Source: Coriolopsis trogii
Taxonomy: Eukaryota > Basidiomycota > Agaricomycetes > Polyporales > Polyporaceae
Length of the DNA: 64,000 bases
Reading direction: 5' to 3'
Assembly (NCBI GenBank): GCA_020543525.1
Contig: JAHYIO010000008.1
Coordinates: 1,054,001-1,118,000, forward strand
Shown here: positions 33,723-46,190 of the stretch, in pieces
Layout: each line of letters begins with the position of its first letter
Position numbering within the stretch: the first letter of the stretch is position 1
Position numbers and translations under genes: made by a program
The notes under the pieces: generated by a model
Database searches by the model: none
The model's input: the letters and a program-made list of their open reading frames with translations, nothing else
Told to the model about the DNA's origin: nothing

Positions 33723-36700
33723 CTATTTCTTGTTGTCGGGCAGACTCAACTTCCATACCTGCTGTCCGAGTTCTGGTTTCGGGACGTTGTCGACGGGGTT
33801 CACGTTCTTGCGCTTTTCATGCGCTTCCATTCGTGCCGCCCAGCTGTCTGCACCATGTCCGGAGGCTTCTTCACCTTCCTCGCGCTGCGGAGGCTTCTTC
33901 CAGATCTCTTCCACGGCTTCAGTCAGCTCAGTGACGAACTCGCCCAGCTCTTTCTGCAACGATGCTGCTTCGGCGCGGTGCTCATCGGTGAACTGAAGGA
34001 GATGCGGGAGAAGAGCGGTGATATCCCCTACAGGTGCGGACGCGCGAGGTTATATGTCAGCCCAACCAATCCCGAAGAGAGACGGATCGCGCCTGGGACC
34101 GTTACCTTGGGTCGCATTGAAGCGTCCTACAAGCTTCGCGACGGACTTGAGGAGGTATTCTTCCTCGTCGACTGTGCCCTTGCGGCCGGAGCCCACCTTC
34201 CGTTCAAGTTTCCTCTTCGAGCGGGAGCTACGCCTGCAGCAGCGCGCCCGTCAGTCATCGACACGTCACGCCTGATTATGATCCGGAGGGCCTGCTTACT
34301 TGGAAGATGTCTTGGACACAGCCGATGGCGCGACAGTGTACCGGGTGAACGCTGTGGGGGCCATCGAGATGTCTGTCATGACGTCAACGTTATGCAGGTC
34401 CGTGTCTTCCACGCCGTAGAACGCATCTGTCAAGAGCATGCGGACCCGACGTCGGTCAGGGTACACTTGGAGACATGCATGGAAGCGGCACATACCAGGT
34501 TCCTCGACCTTGCGAACACGCAACTCGCGGACCCGGTTCAGCTGCTTCCGTAGCTGGTCCCGCATCTCGCCTAGTTCCTCTCCTATGCGTGCGCGGCACT
34601 CGAGCGCTCCTGGATGCACTATTTCTTCTAGAAGCTCTGGACGGCGGTGTAAGACGAGCTAATCCCCGAGGGCGATCGTGCGGGTGTCAGCGCTGAGCCT
34701 GTGGCGCGGAGGCTATCCAGCAACTTACGACACGACGAGCCTCCGAGAAGTGGCTCCCTTCCACTAGCGCGATTACCGCCTCTCGCACGTCTTTGGCGTA
34801 GTCGAGGAGGACGAGTGATGCTTCCGAAGTTCTCTTCTTCGACGTCAAGTCCTCTGCGAGGCGCTGTCAAAGTGCCGCATGCGGCGACAGTGGGTAAGTG
34901 AGCTTACCTGCGATGCGATACGCCATATCCTTCAAGCCGTCGGCGGAGACCTCCTGCTGGACGGCAAGCTCGAAGAGCTCCTGCCATTCCAGTGCCTTTT
35001 CGTGCGCGATCATTGCCTTCTCAAGTCTGTTTGCCTGACGGAAGACTAATAACAATGGTGATTATGTGCATATGACGCATGCTTGGGGCTGTATCGTAAA
35101 GTAAACTCACCGAAAGCGGCCTCCCTGAATTCGCGCCTCTCGAAGAGCCAATCGCCGTATATGTCAAGTACGGACTGGCAGAGACGTCACTTAGGAACTG
35201 ACGTGGCGCACGCAGAGTCCAACCCACCTCGTACTTGTCCGTGCCATGCCATATTGAGAGGGCATGGTTGTAGAGGCGATGCTTCTCGACGTAAGCCATG
35301 GCTTCGTCGAAGCGCTCGGGGCCTACGTAGAGGGTAAGACATTGCTTGTATATAGGTTGGGATTGCGGTATGACGTGCCTGCCAGGCTAAGATTCGTCAA
35401 CGCTTTCTCGTGCCGCTTCAAGTGATCATCTATGCGGAAACGTTGATAGTAGTGATCCAGTGACCGCAATTCCCTCAGGAAGGGAAGGTACTCTCTAGGA
35501 TCCTGATGAGCCCGTCAGCACAAAATCGAAAGTACAATAGTAATGAGGCGATATGACTGGGGTACCTTCTGTGCGTGTTGCGCAACCGTGAGCACCAGCG
35601 AAAAGTCATACATGCCGAGTGCAGTGTCGAACAACCTGTCGGCGTCCACCAGGAAAATGATGTATTTGACCGCATCCTCGACGAGATCGGGCTCCGTCTC
35701 TGTTATATTAGATGTGCACCTCCAGTCAGGCTCTGTGGAAGGACCAGGGAACGAGGTACAGACCTCTCAAACGATGCAGGAGCGCGAGACCGGCTTCGTG
35801 ATCGGGAGGTGTCTTCACAACATGCGCTGTCAGGATCGAGCTGACATACTTCTTCAGATCCTTCCGCTCGAGCTCAGCACGGATACCGTCGCATATCTGC
35901 GTGACGAGGTCCGACGGGAGAGTGCTTTGGCTGTGATCCCACTAGCGATGAGAAAAGCGTTGCACAAGCACCTGTGGGCATGAACGTACCCAATACTCGT
36001 TAAGAACAGGTTTATGTAGTCGACATCGGGAATCTGGTCGACGAACGCCGGGATACCCTTAAGGAACGCTTCGCGATCGTGCTCAACGAACACGTTGAGG
36101 TCGACCCGGTGCTTCCTGCAAGCGGCGAACGCCTTCCCATAGTTCCCACTGCGCGCGAACCGGTCAGTAGGTGATCAGATGTCCTATCCTACGACTGTGC
36201 GAAATTGACGAGCAACGCACTTGTCGATATCTTGGCGAACAATCTCCATGACGAGCGGCCGCGGGTTAATGGTCTCGAGATTTCCGCGAGGCATCTGCAA
36301 GACGAGACTCATGTTGCTCGGCACGGCGGTGACGATCCTCGACCCTCTCTCCACCCTCCGTGTTTCGAATTCTGGCAGTAGCGCGCCCCCCGGTGCCTCA
36401 AGAAATTTCTCTAGCGTTTTGAGAGGTGCAAAGTGCGCCAGATGCGCAGTAGTGGTGTGTATGAGGAACCCCGGGGTAACAGTGAACGAATTGACGTTCG
36501 CGGCCAGTGTGCGCGCCGTCTGCCCGTTGGTGACGTGCAGCTTGTTCGCGTGCGAGAGTCCCATGTAGAGAGGTGTCGAGGTCGTGCCCGCATCGTCACC
36601 GTCCGGTGAGTCCATGGTCACAAACGCATGTGCGGTCCAGAGACAGAACTCCGGGAACCGCGCGACTTCGACGGCATCCGTGTTGTCTGCGTCCACTGTG

Positions 36701-39189
36701 CGCCGTATCCGTTGCATTTGAGTGAAGATGTATGTAGGCAGATGCGTGCCATAAACATACCTTGACACACCGCCCCATCGGGCCCTTCCCAGAGGATGCC
36801 CTGTGCCGGTATCAACCTGCCGTTTTGTCCTGGGAGGATGACCTCAGTCTCCGTCTTCGTTGCCCCTCGTATCTCGACAACATGGACGACGTCGGCAGTT
36901 TGTGTACCCGTGCCCGATGCAAGCACCGCGAGGCGAATCTGGTCCTCCTGAGTGCTCGGATCGTGGTCGAACACCACCTGACGAAAACATTTTCCTGATG
37001 TCTCTGCGATACTCCCGGACCACAGAGACGCGGGGTCGACAATCTTCCCGCGCCCGGGGCCTAGTCTCGTTTTCAAGTCGAAGACCTCGAGGAGTCCTGG
37101 CTCCCACAGCGAGACAAGGAGGTCCCGATGCGCTCCGAACGCTATGTGAACCGGAGTGGAATTCCTCTTGACTTCGCCATGCGTCGGAACGGAGGGCGCT
37201 TCTAGCTCTAGAGTATGCGCAGACATCGGTGGAGGCACGTTTTGTGTTCGGAACGGAGTCAGTTGCAGATCCGCTGCAGAGCGAGAGGTTAGCAAGAGAC
37301 ATGACATACAAGATCGATGCGCGAACTTACTCCCATCGACTACGGCGACTGTGCCGGAGTCCATTGGGGGCTTGCTAGGAGAAACGAATGTGTCCCAAGC
37401 ATAGGTGTATTGTATGATGTCGGCTGTAGTTAACGATCCGGTCAATGGAGAAAAACAAACGACAGAATATAACGTACAAGAGGTCGTCAGAATCAAGCGA
37501 AGCGCGTCCTCAGGATGCCATTTGACCGTTGTGAAGCGACCACGCTTCCCATCGCCTGAAGGTGCAACGATCTCTTGCTTGAGATACCTGTCCCTACCTC
37601 AGCGTGTGATAGCGCACTATGCACGTATATGCATACCAGTGATAGTTTCCGGTTGTCCATAATTGTACTACAAGGCGCTGTAAAGATTGGGCTCATCAAG
37701 CAAGATGGGGAACGTACCAATATCGACGTCCTCCCTTTCGATCCATACACTGAGGACGTTTGAGTCGGAGCTCCACCCTACCTCACGTACCCTATAACCC
37801 CATTTCCGCTGTTCGCTCTTCCCGGACTGTTGAGGATCCCATTCTCTGAGCGTAAACTCTCCGTGTCGGAGACCGTTCCGCTCGAAGAAGACAATGTCAT
37901 GTCGGCCGTCACGACCTGGTCCCAAACCTGATCCACCTTCAGCTTTCTGGGCATTCTCGCCGGGAATGTTGCCAAATCTCTGTGTTCCTACGATCAGGTT
38001 GCCGGAGGGCCTCCAGGAGAGATTGTGTTCGAGCCCAGGAACCGGCTCAGCCGTGCTTTGTAGGGCAGCCTCGCGCGAGTACACACGGACTTTGCGATGT
38101 GGCCGCGTCTCTGTCTACAGGGGTCCAATAGCTCAGGCGGTTTTGGACATGAAACCCCAGTTAGGCGAAGATGGAGCTCACCTCGTTGGCACCCTCGAGT
38201 ACGCTCACTGTGAAGTATGCGCCGTCACCGCGCCAGCTAACGCGTACACTGCCGTCGTCATCGGGGGACGCTCCGACGGCGTCCAGTGGGACCGAAGATG
38301 TCGCGGCTGCTTTCCCAAGCGAGCCGTGAAATTGGGTGTGTTTTGCGCCCCAGCCGACGTTGATGGGGGCATCTGGTCACATGGATTAGGTTGGCGCACC
38401 CCTCTTGTGATTTAACGACCGTGCGTACGGACCTTCACCGAATGTCGTGGGATGCAATGGGCCCTCTGAAAGAACGTCGAACGTAGATGTCATGACGAGA
38501 AGCTTATCTTCACCTGCACATTCAAGTTAATAAAAGGACACCTGTTAAGCCCGGATATGCAAGATGTGATCCATGTTTACCTGTCACAAGTACCAGTAGA
38601 GTGTCGTCCGGGCTCCATGCCACGCCCAGAACGCCGCCCTCAATCGAGCCAACAACGTCCATCTAACAGAAGAGTGAGCCAATGGTTGTTGTGCGTAGGT
38701 AGTGAATCAAGATCACCGCAGGTGTATCGTCGTCCAGAGGGGCGGTCAAGATGTCGCCCGCTCTAGTTATTACGACAAGGGAGTGCGAGTCCGGGACAAC
38801 GTGCAGCGACAGGACCTCTGGGTATTCTGCAAAAGCGTTCACACCCTTTCTAGAGCCAGCAGACCAGGGATTTGTGGCTTGCATGGTGGGTGTATGAAAA
38901 CTAGTCATCAGGGAGGGCGACCCCTAGACTATGTTGTGAGTTTAAACAGAGTTGCGCGAGGAGCATCGTTCACCTCAACTGCTAGGTTAGCTTCTTGAGA
39001 AATCTTCCATATCTCCACGCGAGCCTGTCCGTCGTCTGTTCTGTCCCGGTTCTCTGCAGCAAGCAGAATTGCATTTTGGTCGAGATCTAACGCGACGGCG
39101 GTGATACTGTTGAATGGCTCGCCAGAGGACGAAAATTCGGCCTCCGTTACCGAAGCGCGTATCTGCGAGTATAATGTCAGACTGCGCAT
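33723..39189 (-). CDS. elp1: Elongator complex subunit Elp1/Iki3 (1372 aa, 23 exons)
   Basis: Scaffold subunit of Elongator, which with Elp3 modifies U34 of tRNA anticodons. Minus exons: 39189-38974, 38923-38717, 38662-38581, 38513-38433, 38372-38182, 38108-37718, 37667-37637, 37587-37478, 37423-37331, 37273-36761, 36695-36221, 36148-35990, 35930-35764, 35699-35566, 35502-35379, 35322-35228, 35174-35111, 35045-34908, 34853-34729, 34658-34496, 34426-34300, 34233-34106 and 34027-33723. All phases close. Two WD40 propellers fill about residues 1-750 (LSWRPSGNLIVGTQRFG, LWTTGNYHWYLKQE), then an alpha-solenoid (NYGKAFAACRKHRVDLNV, YGDWLFERREFREAA). A basic patch (SRSKRKLERKVGSGRKG, about residue 1230) matches the tRNA-binding/NLS region, and the C-terminus reads QVWKLSLPD. 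Intron 15 uses a GC donor (35378-35377); the splice LSLAG/PERFDEAM fits the family. Confidence 0.97.
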
Positions 39190-39685
39190 GATGTGAAGAT
39201 ATAATCGTAGATCATGGAGGTTCGGGACAAGAGTAATAGATTGACTCCTTTGAGGAGAATTACTTTGGGCGAGGGCGGTTATCTAGATCGACTGGTCACG
39301 TGGGCATCCGGTCCGCCTCACCGTCAGCGCTTCCTAGGCGTCGATTTCCTGACATCGACCGACCGACTCCTTGGTCCGTGTCTTCGCACCGCCCTCAAGG
39401 AAAGGAGTACGTCTCGTAGAGGGGTCGAGTTCACTGCTTTTGACGATATACTCAGCTAGTCACAACACTTCTACACAGGAGATACGTGGGCAAGAACTGG
39501 CGCCCGAGATTCGTTAATCGTGACGACTACAAACTCGGAACTCAGTAGACCTATACAAGTTGTGCGGCCGATATGTGGCTCCGGTAACTCGGTATGTAGT
39601 CTGTTTGTTTGGACCTGCGAAGACAGGTTTGGGCTGCTTATCACCTTCTCGGTTTTTTTCTGACTCCCTTCATTGTCTGAAGCCT

Positions 39686-40958
39686 ATGAAACAGCAAGGG
39701 AATAGTGCCCAGAACGATGACTCGGTTCACGATGACGGGACTGCTCCCCGGGGCCAAAAGAATCTCAACGCATGGACTGGCGCTGGACTGCCAGCCAGCG
39801 TCCGCGCGGCCTTACCAGGTTCCGTTATATCACCAATGTATAGAGCGAGTGGCTCCGTCTCTACGCTACCCTCCACCCGAGGCTCATTTGACGGCATTCC
39901 GAGCTTGCCGGCCACTGCTGGACATAACAGCCCAGCACGTCCGACTGTGGTTGGTTCAGCCGCATCATTGGTGGGTCCGACTATTTGTCTACCGCAGCTG
40001 CTCGAAGGCTGATACATGAACGAAGCTGCGTATTCTGAACGGCTCGCAGGACGCAGCTCCTGTTGAGCATGCGAGATCAGCTGAGACTCAAAGCAGGCCG
40101 GAGAGCATGACTCCCAGCATTCTCTGGGGTTATGCCACTCCTTGGACCTCCGTCAAAAATAACCAGAGCGCTGCCTCATTGCCTGCCAGGCTATGGCAGT
40201 CATCGCCTGAGCACGCGCAAGACACTGGCAAAAAGCGCTCGGGCTTTGTTCAAGCTGGCACTACCTCAAGGTCAATGAGCGGTGTTGATGCATGGCTAAC
40301 GGCAGACCAGCACCACATTCCATCTCCCATACCCTACACTGCCCCGGACAGCAGTGTAGTCTCCTTGCCAAGCGCGTGGCCTGCACTTCCATCTGCGGAG
40401 AAGCCGTTGGCACCGCGTGAAGCTCCGGACTCTATGGTTCCTGTAGGCAAGGGTAGGACGCAAGACAACGCCCGCAAACTGACTGACGAGACAGGCGCAT
40501 CAGGCCATGCTGTTCCAGATGATCGATCTAGGAAGCTTAGCAAGCTGCGCAAGCCCTCGCCGAAGCCCTCGCCGCAGCCTGAGACGACCCCACGCGCCCG
40601 TATGCGCTGGTTCACCTCACGAGCAGTGCGTACGAGAGACCTCGCAGTGGCTTTACTCGTTGCGGCAGACGTCTTATTGACTATCTCATAGGAATCGGCT
40701 AACCCGGCGAACTTCTCTCCGAAGCAGTTCGCTACGACACTCGTCAACTCGGCCATGAGGACTTCTCATCTCAACGTCCAAGAGGAACATGCCGTCCCCG
40801 CCAGGGCCACCTACAACTTCCCACACCCTGACTGGGCAAGGAGACGAGTCTACGGTACACACAGCCGACATGGAATTCGCTGCGCCCCGTGGTCGATGTA
40901 CCAACCCGTTTACCTAGTAGTACGCACACCCGTACAAAGTTCTGAGTTTACACCATAA
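39686..40958 (+). CDS. Unrecognised protein, low-complexity with conserved-looking tail (375 aa, 3 exons)
   Basis: Model: exons 39686-39970, 40050-40625 and 40692-40958. Both introns have GT-AG borders (GTGGGT...CAG, GTGCGT...TAG) and keep one frame. Without the second splice the frame stops at 40691 after a hydrophobic stretch. With it, the protein continues into SANPANFSPKQFATTLVNSA and ends QSSEFTP. Most of the protein is rich in Ser, Pro and Ala, as in disordered regulators, with a basic cluster (SRKLSKLRKPSPKPSP) before intron 2. I see no known domain, signal peptide or convincing membrane helix in the spliced form. It starts 0.5 kb from the elp1 start codon in divergent orientation. Confidence 0.4.
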
Positions 40959-42829
40959 ACACTCCGACTACCTACAGCAAGCATTACATGCACCACCACT
41001 CCATATTTCACACAAAGCGCTGCTTCCCTTTGGCCCGTGCAAGCCAGGATACCCAGAACTAGCTCGCAGATTGCATCTCTTCGTGCAGTATGAATGCAGG
41101 CCATCTTCGTTCATGTGAGTACCCTGGCATACCGTTGCTCTTCGTCTGTGTCCTCCTACTTTTTCGCTTTGCGGCGAGGCCTACGTGCCTCCAGCACGGC
41201 ATGGATTGGCTTCATTCGGCTGCTCTATCGACAATGACCCCTGGTATGATGTTCGTCAAGTGTATCGTTCAGCGTACATTGCCATTCTACTAGAACTCGG
41301 CAATCACCACGTACGTTGATGGCTGCCTGGGTGGGCGTGCGACTCGGCGAAGTTGTATTCGGGGGTGTCAGGTTGTGGAAGGAGGTCAAGACGGGGGAAA
41401 ACGACAAAACGAATGGGTCCGCCGCCCTTGGTACTTGGTAGTACTCGAGATATCGATAGGGCCTAGTAGCACGGAGGCTGTAATGCGCTCGCGCGCATGC
41501 GTTTTCGAAGCCATCGTGGGACTGCCGGCGTACTGCAAGGTAAAGCATACCCAGCGACGGTTAGCACTACTCAGTCTGGTACCATAGGCGTTACGCCCGC
41601 AAGCGCTCAACCGTCGGACAAATAGATCAAAACATGCAGTGGTGGTTGTGAATCAATTGGGTAACATGAGAGCGGTGGCGTTCCTCCACATACACAAGGG
41701 GCATTTCCCAATGTTTGCAGGATAAACATTGTGGGAACATACCTGGAAATGAAATTATATTGACGGCGTGTTCTGATCGCAAACATACTAAGAATGTGTA
41801 TATATAGCGCAAACTACTTGCACAATGTTCATACGATGTTCATCTAGGGTATATACCAGGAATATGTAGGATAATTGCACAATATCAACGTGGAAGACAT
41901 AGATTACGACCATGGTGTTAATTTGTTGAAATTCCTCGGTATGTTTGCAGTCCAAACAGGGTGTAAACATGGTTTGAGTATTGGCGGTAAATTGTGCAGA
42001 AATGTGCCTAGTATGGTACCGTGTTCTGACCATATTCCCACATGGACTAATTGGTAGACATATTACATATTCGCGCCATACTCCTGCCCTTATTATTGTA
42101 AGTAAGCATGCAGCAAACAGGCCCTATAATCAAAGAATACTTGCAATGTGAGCATTCAAAGAATATCGGCATAATATCCCTCATTTTTGCCGTTCTTTTC
42201 TCAGCATACTCAGGAGTAGAGAATGCAGGTGAAACGGTAGAATCATTGGTTGAATATGCTTCATGTTCACAGCGTTAACATCTTGCATATAATTCCCGAC
42301 TGTGACACGGCATTCACGGTACGTTTCGGCATGCATGTCGTGTGCCGATTCGTGGCAAGAGTCTCGATGCGAAAGTCGTACCGAAAGCAATGTCGTGCAT
42401 CGTCCATACTGCGTCACAAATATCGCCAAATCTGTATATACTGAACACAACACGAAGTCTCATATCCACCGCGATGAGTAGTCGATGTACGCGAGGTAAA
42501 TGCATGAGGTGCGGGCTCTTAGTCCAACAATGGCAGGCCGATTCCATTCCTTGATGTCAGCCAAGAAAGATGGAGAAACCGAACGCGGTCATAAGCATGC
42601 CAGTAATAAGGGGGAACAAATCCGGACCTGAGACGAATGTCACGCTCAGTCAACGCAGACGACACAATCGAGGCCCGGGCGAGTAGATAATGCGCATTGA
42701 GGTACAGGACGATTGGCGACCGCTGGCGCGTTCGTCCAGGCCCTCTAAGAGCGCATCGATGCGACATTCCTGGATGCGGAGGCCATCTGAGACAGATGCT
42801 ATGAGATACTGATAGCATGTATGGCAGTC
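40959..42829. other. Spacer with a low-GC block and degenerate internal repeats
   Basis: No gene seen. From about 41600 to 42500 the base composition is visibly richer in A and T than the rest of the window. Motifs recur imperfectly: TGTTTGCAG followed by a short spacer and AAACA (about 41713 and 41943), and GTGTTCTGA followed by CA (about 41769 and 42020). This looks like an old, mutated insertion, but no element ends can be fixed. Confidence 0.4.
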
Positions 42830-44820
42830 CTACGCGCCTTGTCCCATGCAGAGGCCGACGATGGCGTAGACGCTCGCCGCCACGATCACCAGCCAGATCG
42901 CCCACCCGACGACAGCAATCACTTGCGCTCCCGCGTTGCCCGCACTCGTCATAGACGACGGCGACGAGCGCGGCTCTATAGCTTTTTTCACACTCATGAC
43001 CTTTTTGGAGGACACGAGGAGGAGCAGGGGGAAGACGATGAACGGGAGCACGATTGAGAGGATGACCTGGGAAGCGACAAGGAGCGTATCGATCCCCGCA
43101 CGGCCCACGGCCGCAGCGACCACGAGAGCGGGGACCAATCTAAGGCAGCGCGTGAATAGGCGACGCATGACAGGCTACACGGGAGCAGATTGCAGAGTGA
43201 GAACGTGCCGGACGGGGATAGGGAAGGGGTGGGACTTAAGGAGAGCATACAGTGGAGGAAGCCTTCCGCGACTATCTGGCCCGCCAGCGTGGCAATGATG
43301 GAAGAGCTTTGGCCGGCGAGCTTTGACCGGCCGCTAGCAATGCCAACGCGAACAGGATAGCAGCGGCTGGACAAGGGGCGTATTAGTCGACTTTATGTGG
43401 CAGGGTGCCCGAAGGGCAAAGGGTGGACGTACGTTTGCCAATGGTGTTCTTCAGCAGGTCATACGCATCAAACAAGCTGGCTGGGGTCTCCGACCCGGAG
43501 GCGCCGTGGAAGAATACCACACCAGACAATATCATGATTCTGCGAAAGGGGTGTTCAGCCAATGAGATTAGAGGTCTTTCTGGCGTGCCAAGCACTCACA
43601 ATGAATTGATCACGACAGCGAGCCCGAGCAGGCTGACGACCATGTCGACGATGCCATGGTACAGATGCGCGCGCACAAACTCCAGCGGCCTGTCTTCCCG
43701 CTCGGCATGCGACTTCCGCTCGTTCGGCTCAGGAGTGACTGGGAGGATGCGGAAGTGTCTCCGGAAGGAGGCGGCGACGGATACCAGGAAGGTACGTGTA
43801 CCACGCTTTGCCGGCGTCGTCTATTGTCAGGTTAAAGTCTGTGGACACCGTCAAGTCTACCATTGACGACGTCTCAGAGATTGACTTCGTCGCCGGCCCG
43901 GCTCTGTATTGATTGGCCAGCGCGGAGCAGAGGAACAAGCTGTGAGGCATCACGGTGGCCCCGATGATACCGATCGCTGATGGCCTGGCGTAAGAGACGG
44001 CAGTCACAGCATGAAGATAAATTTCGACCCACATGTGTAGAGTGCATTGCAAAGGACGCGTCTCCCCATTGTACTTCTGCTTTGGAAATGATAATCGCCA
44101 TGTAGATGAGCACTATAAATACCTGTATGCGCAAGGCTTCGTCAGTGACCCCGTACGTCCAGCTCAGAGAATCAGGCATCGGTGGTCGGGTAGACAAAAA
44201 CAGACACGTACAAGAATAGCGATGAACACTTCGAACACTCTGACCGGTTGGCCCTGAACCGGGTCCCGCAATGCGAGCAGCACGAGGACATCGGATGCGG
44301 TCAGAAGCACCTCCGCCCAGAGGGGCAGACTGGGGAACAACATGTACAGAGCAATGGCGGACCCCAGGAGCTCGGCGAGGTCGGTGCTGATGATGGCGAT
44401 CTCGGCGAGCACATAGTGGGGGTAGAGAACAAGCCAGCGCCAGACGGTAGTGCCACATACATGAACTAGTGACGCAACCGAGCCGGGATGCTTGTGTCTG
44501 TATGACTTGCATGATGTGGGAGACGATCCTGGCGGACACACTCCGGACAACGACGCACCTGTACGACGATCGCAAACAGGCCAGCGAGGAGAACGACGAA
44601 GAGCAGCTTGTAGCCAAAGGCCTGCAGGTCGACACCCCAGTTGCCCCTGCGATACGCCTCCACTTAGCGCCCCGAAGGGTCTGAGCCTGCTGCGGGGAAT
44701 TCGGTGGGGAGACTTGCGGGAGGCGGGCGGTGAGGTGCTTGGGTTCGAACCCAACCTGCATGTTTGCGGATGCCGGGGTGGGACGTGGCCGGGGGAGGTG
44801 GGGAGAGGCTGAAGATGCAT
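42830..44820 (-). pseudogene. Degenerate NRAMP-family metal transporter
   Basis: NRAMP (Smf) proteins import Mn2+/Fe2+ with protons across plasma or endosomal membranes. Family blocks follow in order on the minus strand: GNWGVDLQA and LLFVVLLAGLFAIVVQ (44660-44560), RLGCVT, LYPHYVLAEIAIISTDLAE (about 44430), AIIISKAEVQWGDA (44090), ALYTSIGIIGATVMPHSLFL (around 43960), ERKSHAEREDRPLEFVRAHLYHG (split in two: ERKSHAERED, PLEFVRAHLYHG, about 43690) and the last helices to 42830. Damage: the DPG part of the helix-1 motif DPGN is missing, residues expected after QA, CVT and WGDA are absent with frame changes, and a 14-bp tandem duplication (43304-43331) shifts the frame in a helix. No single frame or splice model spans it. 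The long open frame 43874-44989 is not the transporter frame. Confidence 0.8.
43304..43331. repeat. 14-bp tandem duplication inside the NRAMP relic
   Basis: GAGCTTTGGCCGGC (43304-43317) is followed directly by GAGCTTTGACCGGC (43318-43331). Fourteen bases are not a multiple of three, so the duplication breaks the frame between AAGQSS and SIIATLAGQIVAEGF on the minus strand. Confidence 0.85.
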
Positions 44821-45731
44821 AAGCTGTCTGGAGAGAGATAGGCCCCATGGAGGGCGAAATTAACGGAGCGGATGGACCTGTCTCTAGCACTGGCAGGGAA
44901 CGGCCAAGTGGTACTCCGTGTTTTGGCCATGGTAACTTCATGTTCCACGCGCGCGTGACCGATCCATTCCGAAAGGCAGCCCTCGCCATTTACGAGCCCT
45001 TGTCCGCCCGCAGAGTCCCCAGTGCAGGTCGTCGCGAGCGTGCGTATCGGGAGCAGAGGAGTAGGAAAGATGATGGAGGGAAGAAGGACGAGTATACACT
45101 CGCCGCTCGCTGGTTTGGGCACGATGCGCGACGCCCGGTCTTACCGGCACTCTGGAAGCGCCCATTCTACTCGAAACTTCTCGTCCTACAGCCCACCGCT
45201 GATCCTACCAAAGTCATGTACACTCTATACTCCTGTACTGCCCGCACACGTACTAGATGAAAATAACTGCTACGTTCATCTCTTTAGAGCACACATCTAG
45301 CGTAAACGCGGCACATCCAGACATAGTTGAAAATCGCATGAGGAGCACTTACCTGAGTTGGCCCCTTCAAATCAGCAGGATGCCAGTCCATCGGTCCTCT
45401 ACGCCTGGGCTTAGATGATGACCCTCGATGGCGAGTCGCCGCGTTCCGTGATGCGCAGCTCAACGCCCTAACCAGATATTCGACGAACCGAGAGCTAGAA
45501 GAGACACATGCCAGGCGGGAAACAGTCGATCCGTGCGATGGGGCATCTTGGGTAACATGCGGCGAAGTGTGCGGAACGATACGAGCCGTGCACGATTTCG
45601 CCGAAGAGTCATGGAACGTCGACAACAATATTGGATCCATATCACCGGGAGGTACACCGAGAGCAGCTCCAGCGACGCAGAAAGCTGATCTTCCTGACGA
45701 CGTATAGAGATGTTCTGCGGATATGTCGCCA
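44821..45731. other. Spacer with one unassigned minus-strand frame
   Basis: A 163-codon minus-strand frame at 45284-45775 reads plausibly at its end (RRRGPMDWHPADLKGPTQ), but it has no clear start and no known domain. It could be a further exon of the gene at 45732-46190. The rest shows nothing. Confidence 0.3.
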
Positions 45732-46190
45732 CTATTTCGCGCCAAAGTCGTCCTTTGCTCGTGAGGGGTGAACATGCGCGATGGCTGGGATGACTTTCAA
45801 CGGGAGCTCCTTTCTCGACTTCTTCGTAGACGGCTCCTGAAGACCCAGACCGACGGTGCCCGTACTGCCCGGGACGCCTACCCCGCCCATGACTGCCCGA
45901 AGATTGGCATTGCTTTCTGCGGGTCTGATGAACGGCTCAGTCAGCCAGCGCCGTCGGCCGCCGTCGTTCCCCCGGTACCACATCTGGCACGCAAGCCACT
46001 GTCGTTCACATGCATGGCAGATATACCCTTCTTCCAGTTGGGTCAGACAGCAGCGGTCGCAAGACGACACAGAAGGAACCGGAGAGAGGGAGCCGACACT
46101 AGAAGATGTTAGTATCGTGCCCTGTCCGGTGGTCGTCGCCTGAACATACTTCGCGAGCGTGATAAGTGAACGAGGCTGATATATCGGCGA
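45732..46190 (-). CDS. Unrecognised protein with paired CxxC motifs (partial, 5' end unresolved)
   Basis: Two minus exons, 46190-46150 and 46098-45732, are joined by a textbook intron (GTATGT, an ACTAAC branch site, CTAG) in phase. The encoded 135 residues include SVSSCDRCC and GYICHACERQWLACQMW: two cysteine pairs 15-20 residues apart, as in a small zinc ribbon. The rest is Gly/Pro/Arg rich. The first exon begins right after an acceptor-like TTGGTAG, and no ATG is in frame, so at least one upstream exon is missing from the model. The stop at 45732 may also be bypassed by splicing into the frame ending at 45284. Function unknown. Confidence 0.4.
   Translation of the reverse strand, partial: SPIYQPRSLITLAKYVQATTTGQGTILTSSSVGSLSPVPSVSSCDRCCLTQLEEGYICHACERQWLACQMWYRGNDGGRRRWLTEPFIRPAESNANLRAVMGGVGVPGSTGTVGLGLQEPSTKKSRKELPLKVIPAIAHVHPSRAKDDFGAK

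Noticed and set aside
33675..34553. 292-codon plus-strand open frame
   Set aside because: It lies antisense to the C-terminal exons of elp1, whose protein sequence is clearly conserved. The plus frame has no recognisable domain.
44740..44770. GGTTCGAACCC resembling a tRNA T-arm
   Set aside because: No acceptor, D-arm or anticodon stem can be folded around it; it is part of the NRAMP relic.
43874..44989. 371-codon minus-strand open frame over the NRAMP region
   Set aside because: Most NRAMP motifs are in other frames. This frame is Arg/Ser/Pro rich and only touches the family at short stretches, so it is a by-product of the decayed gene.
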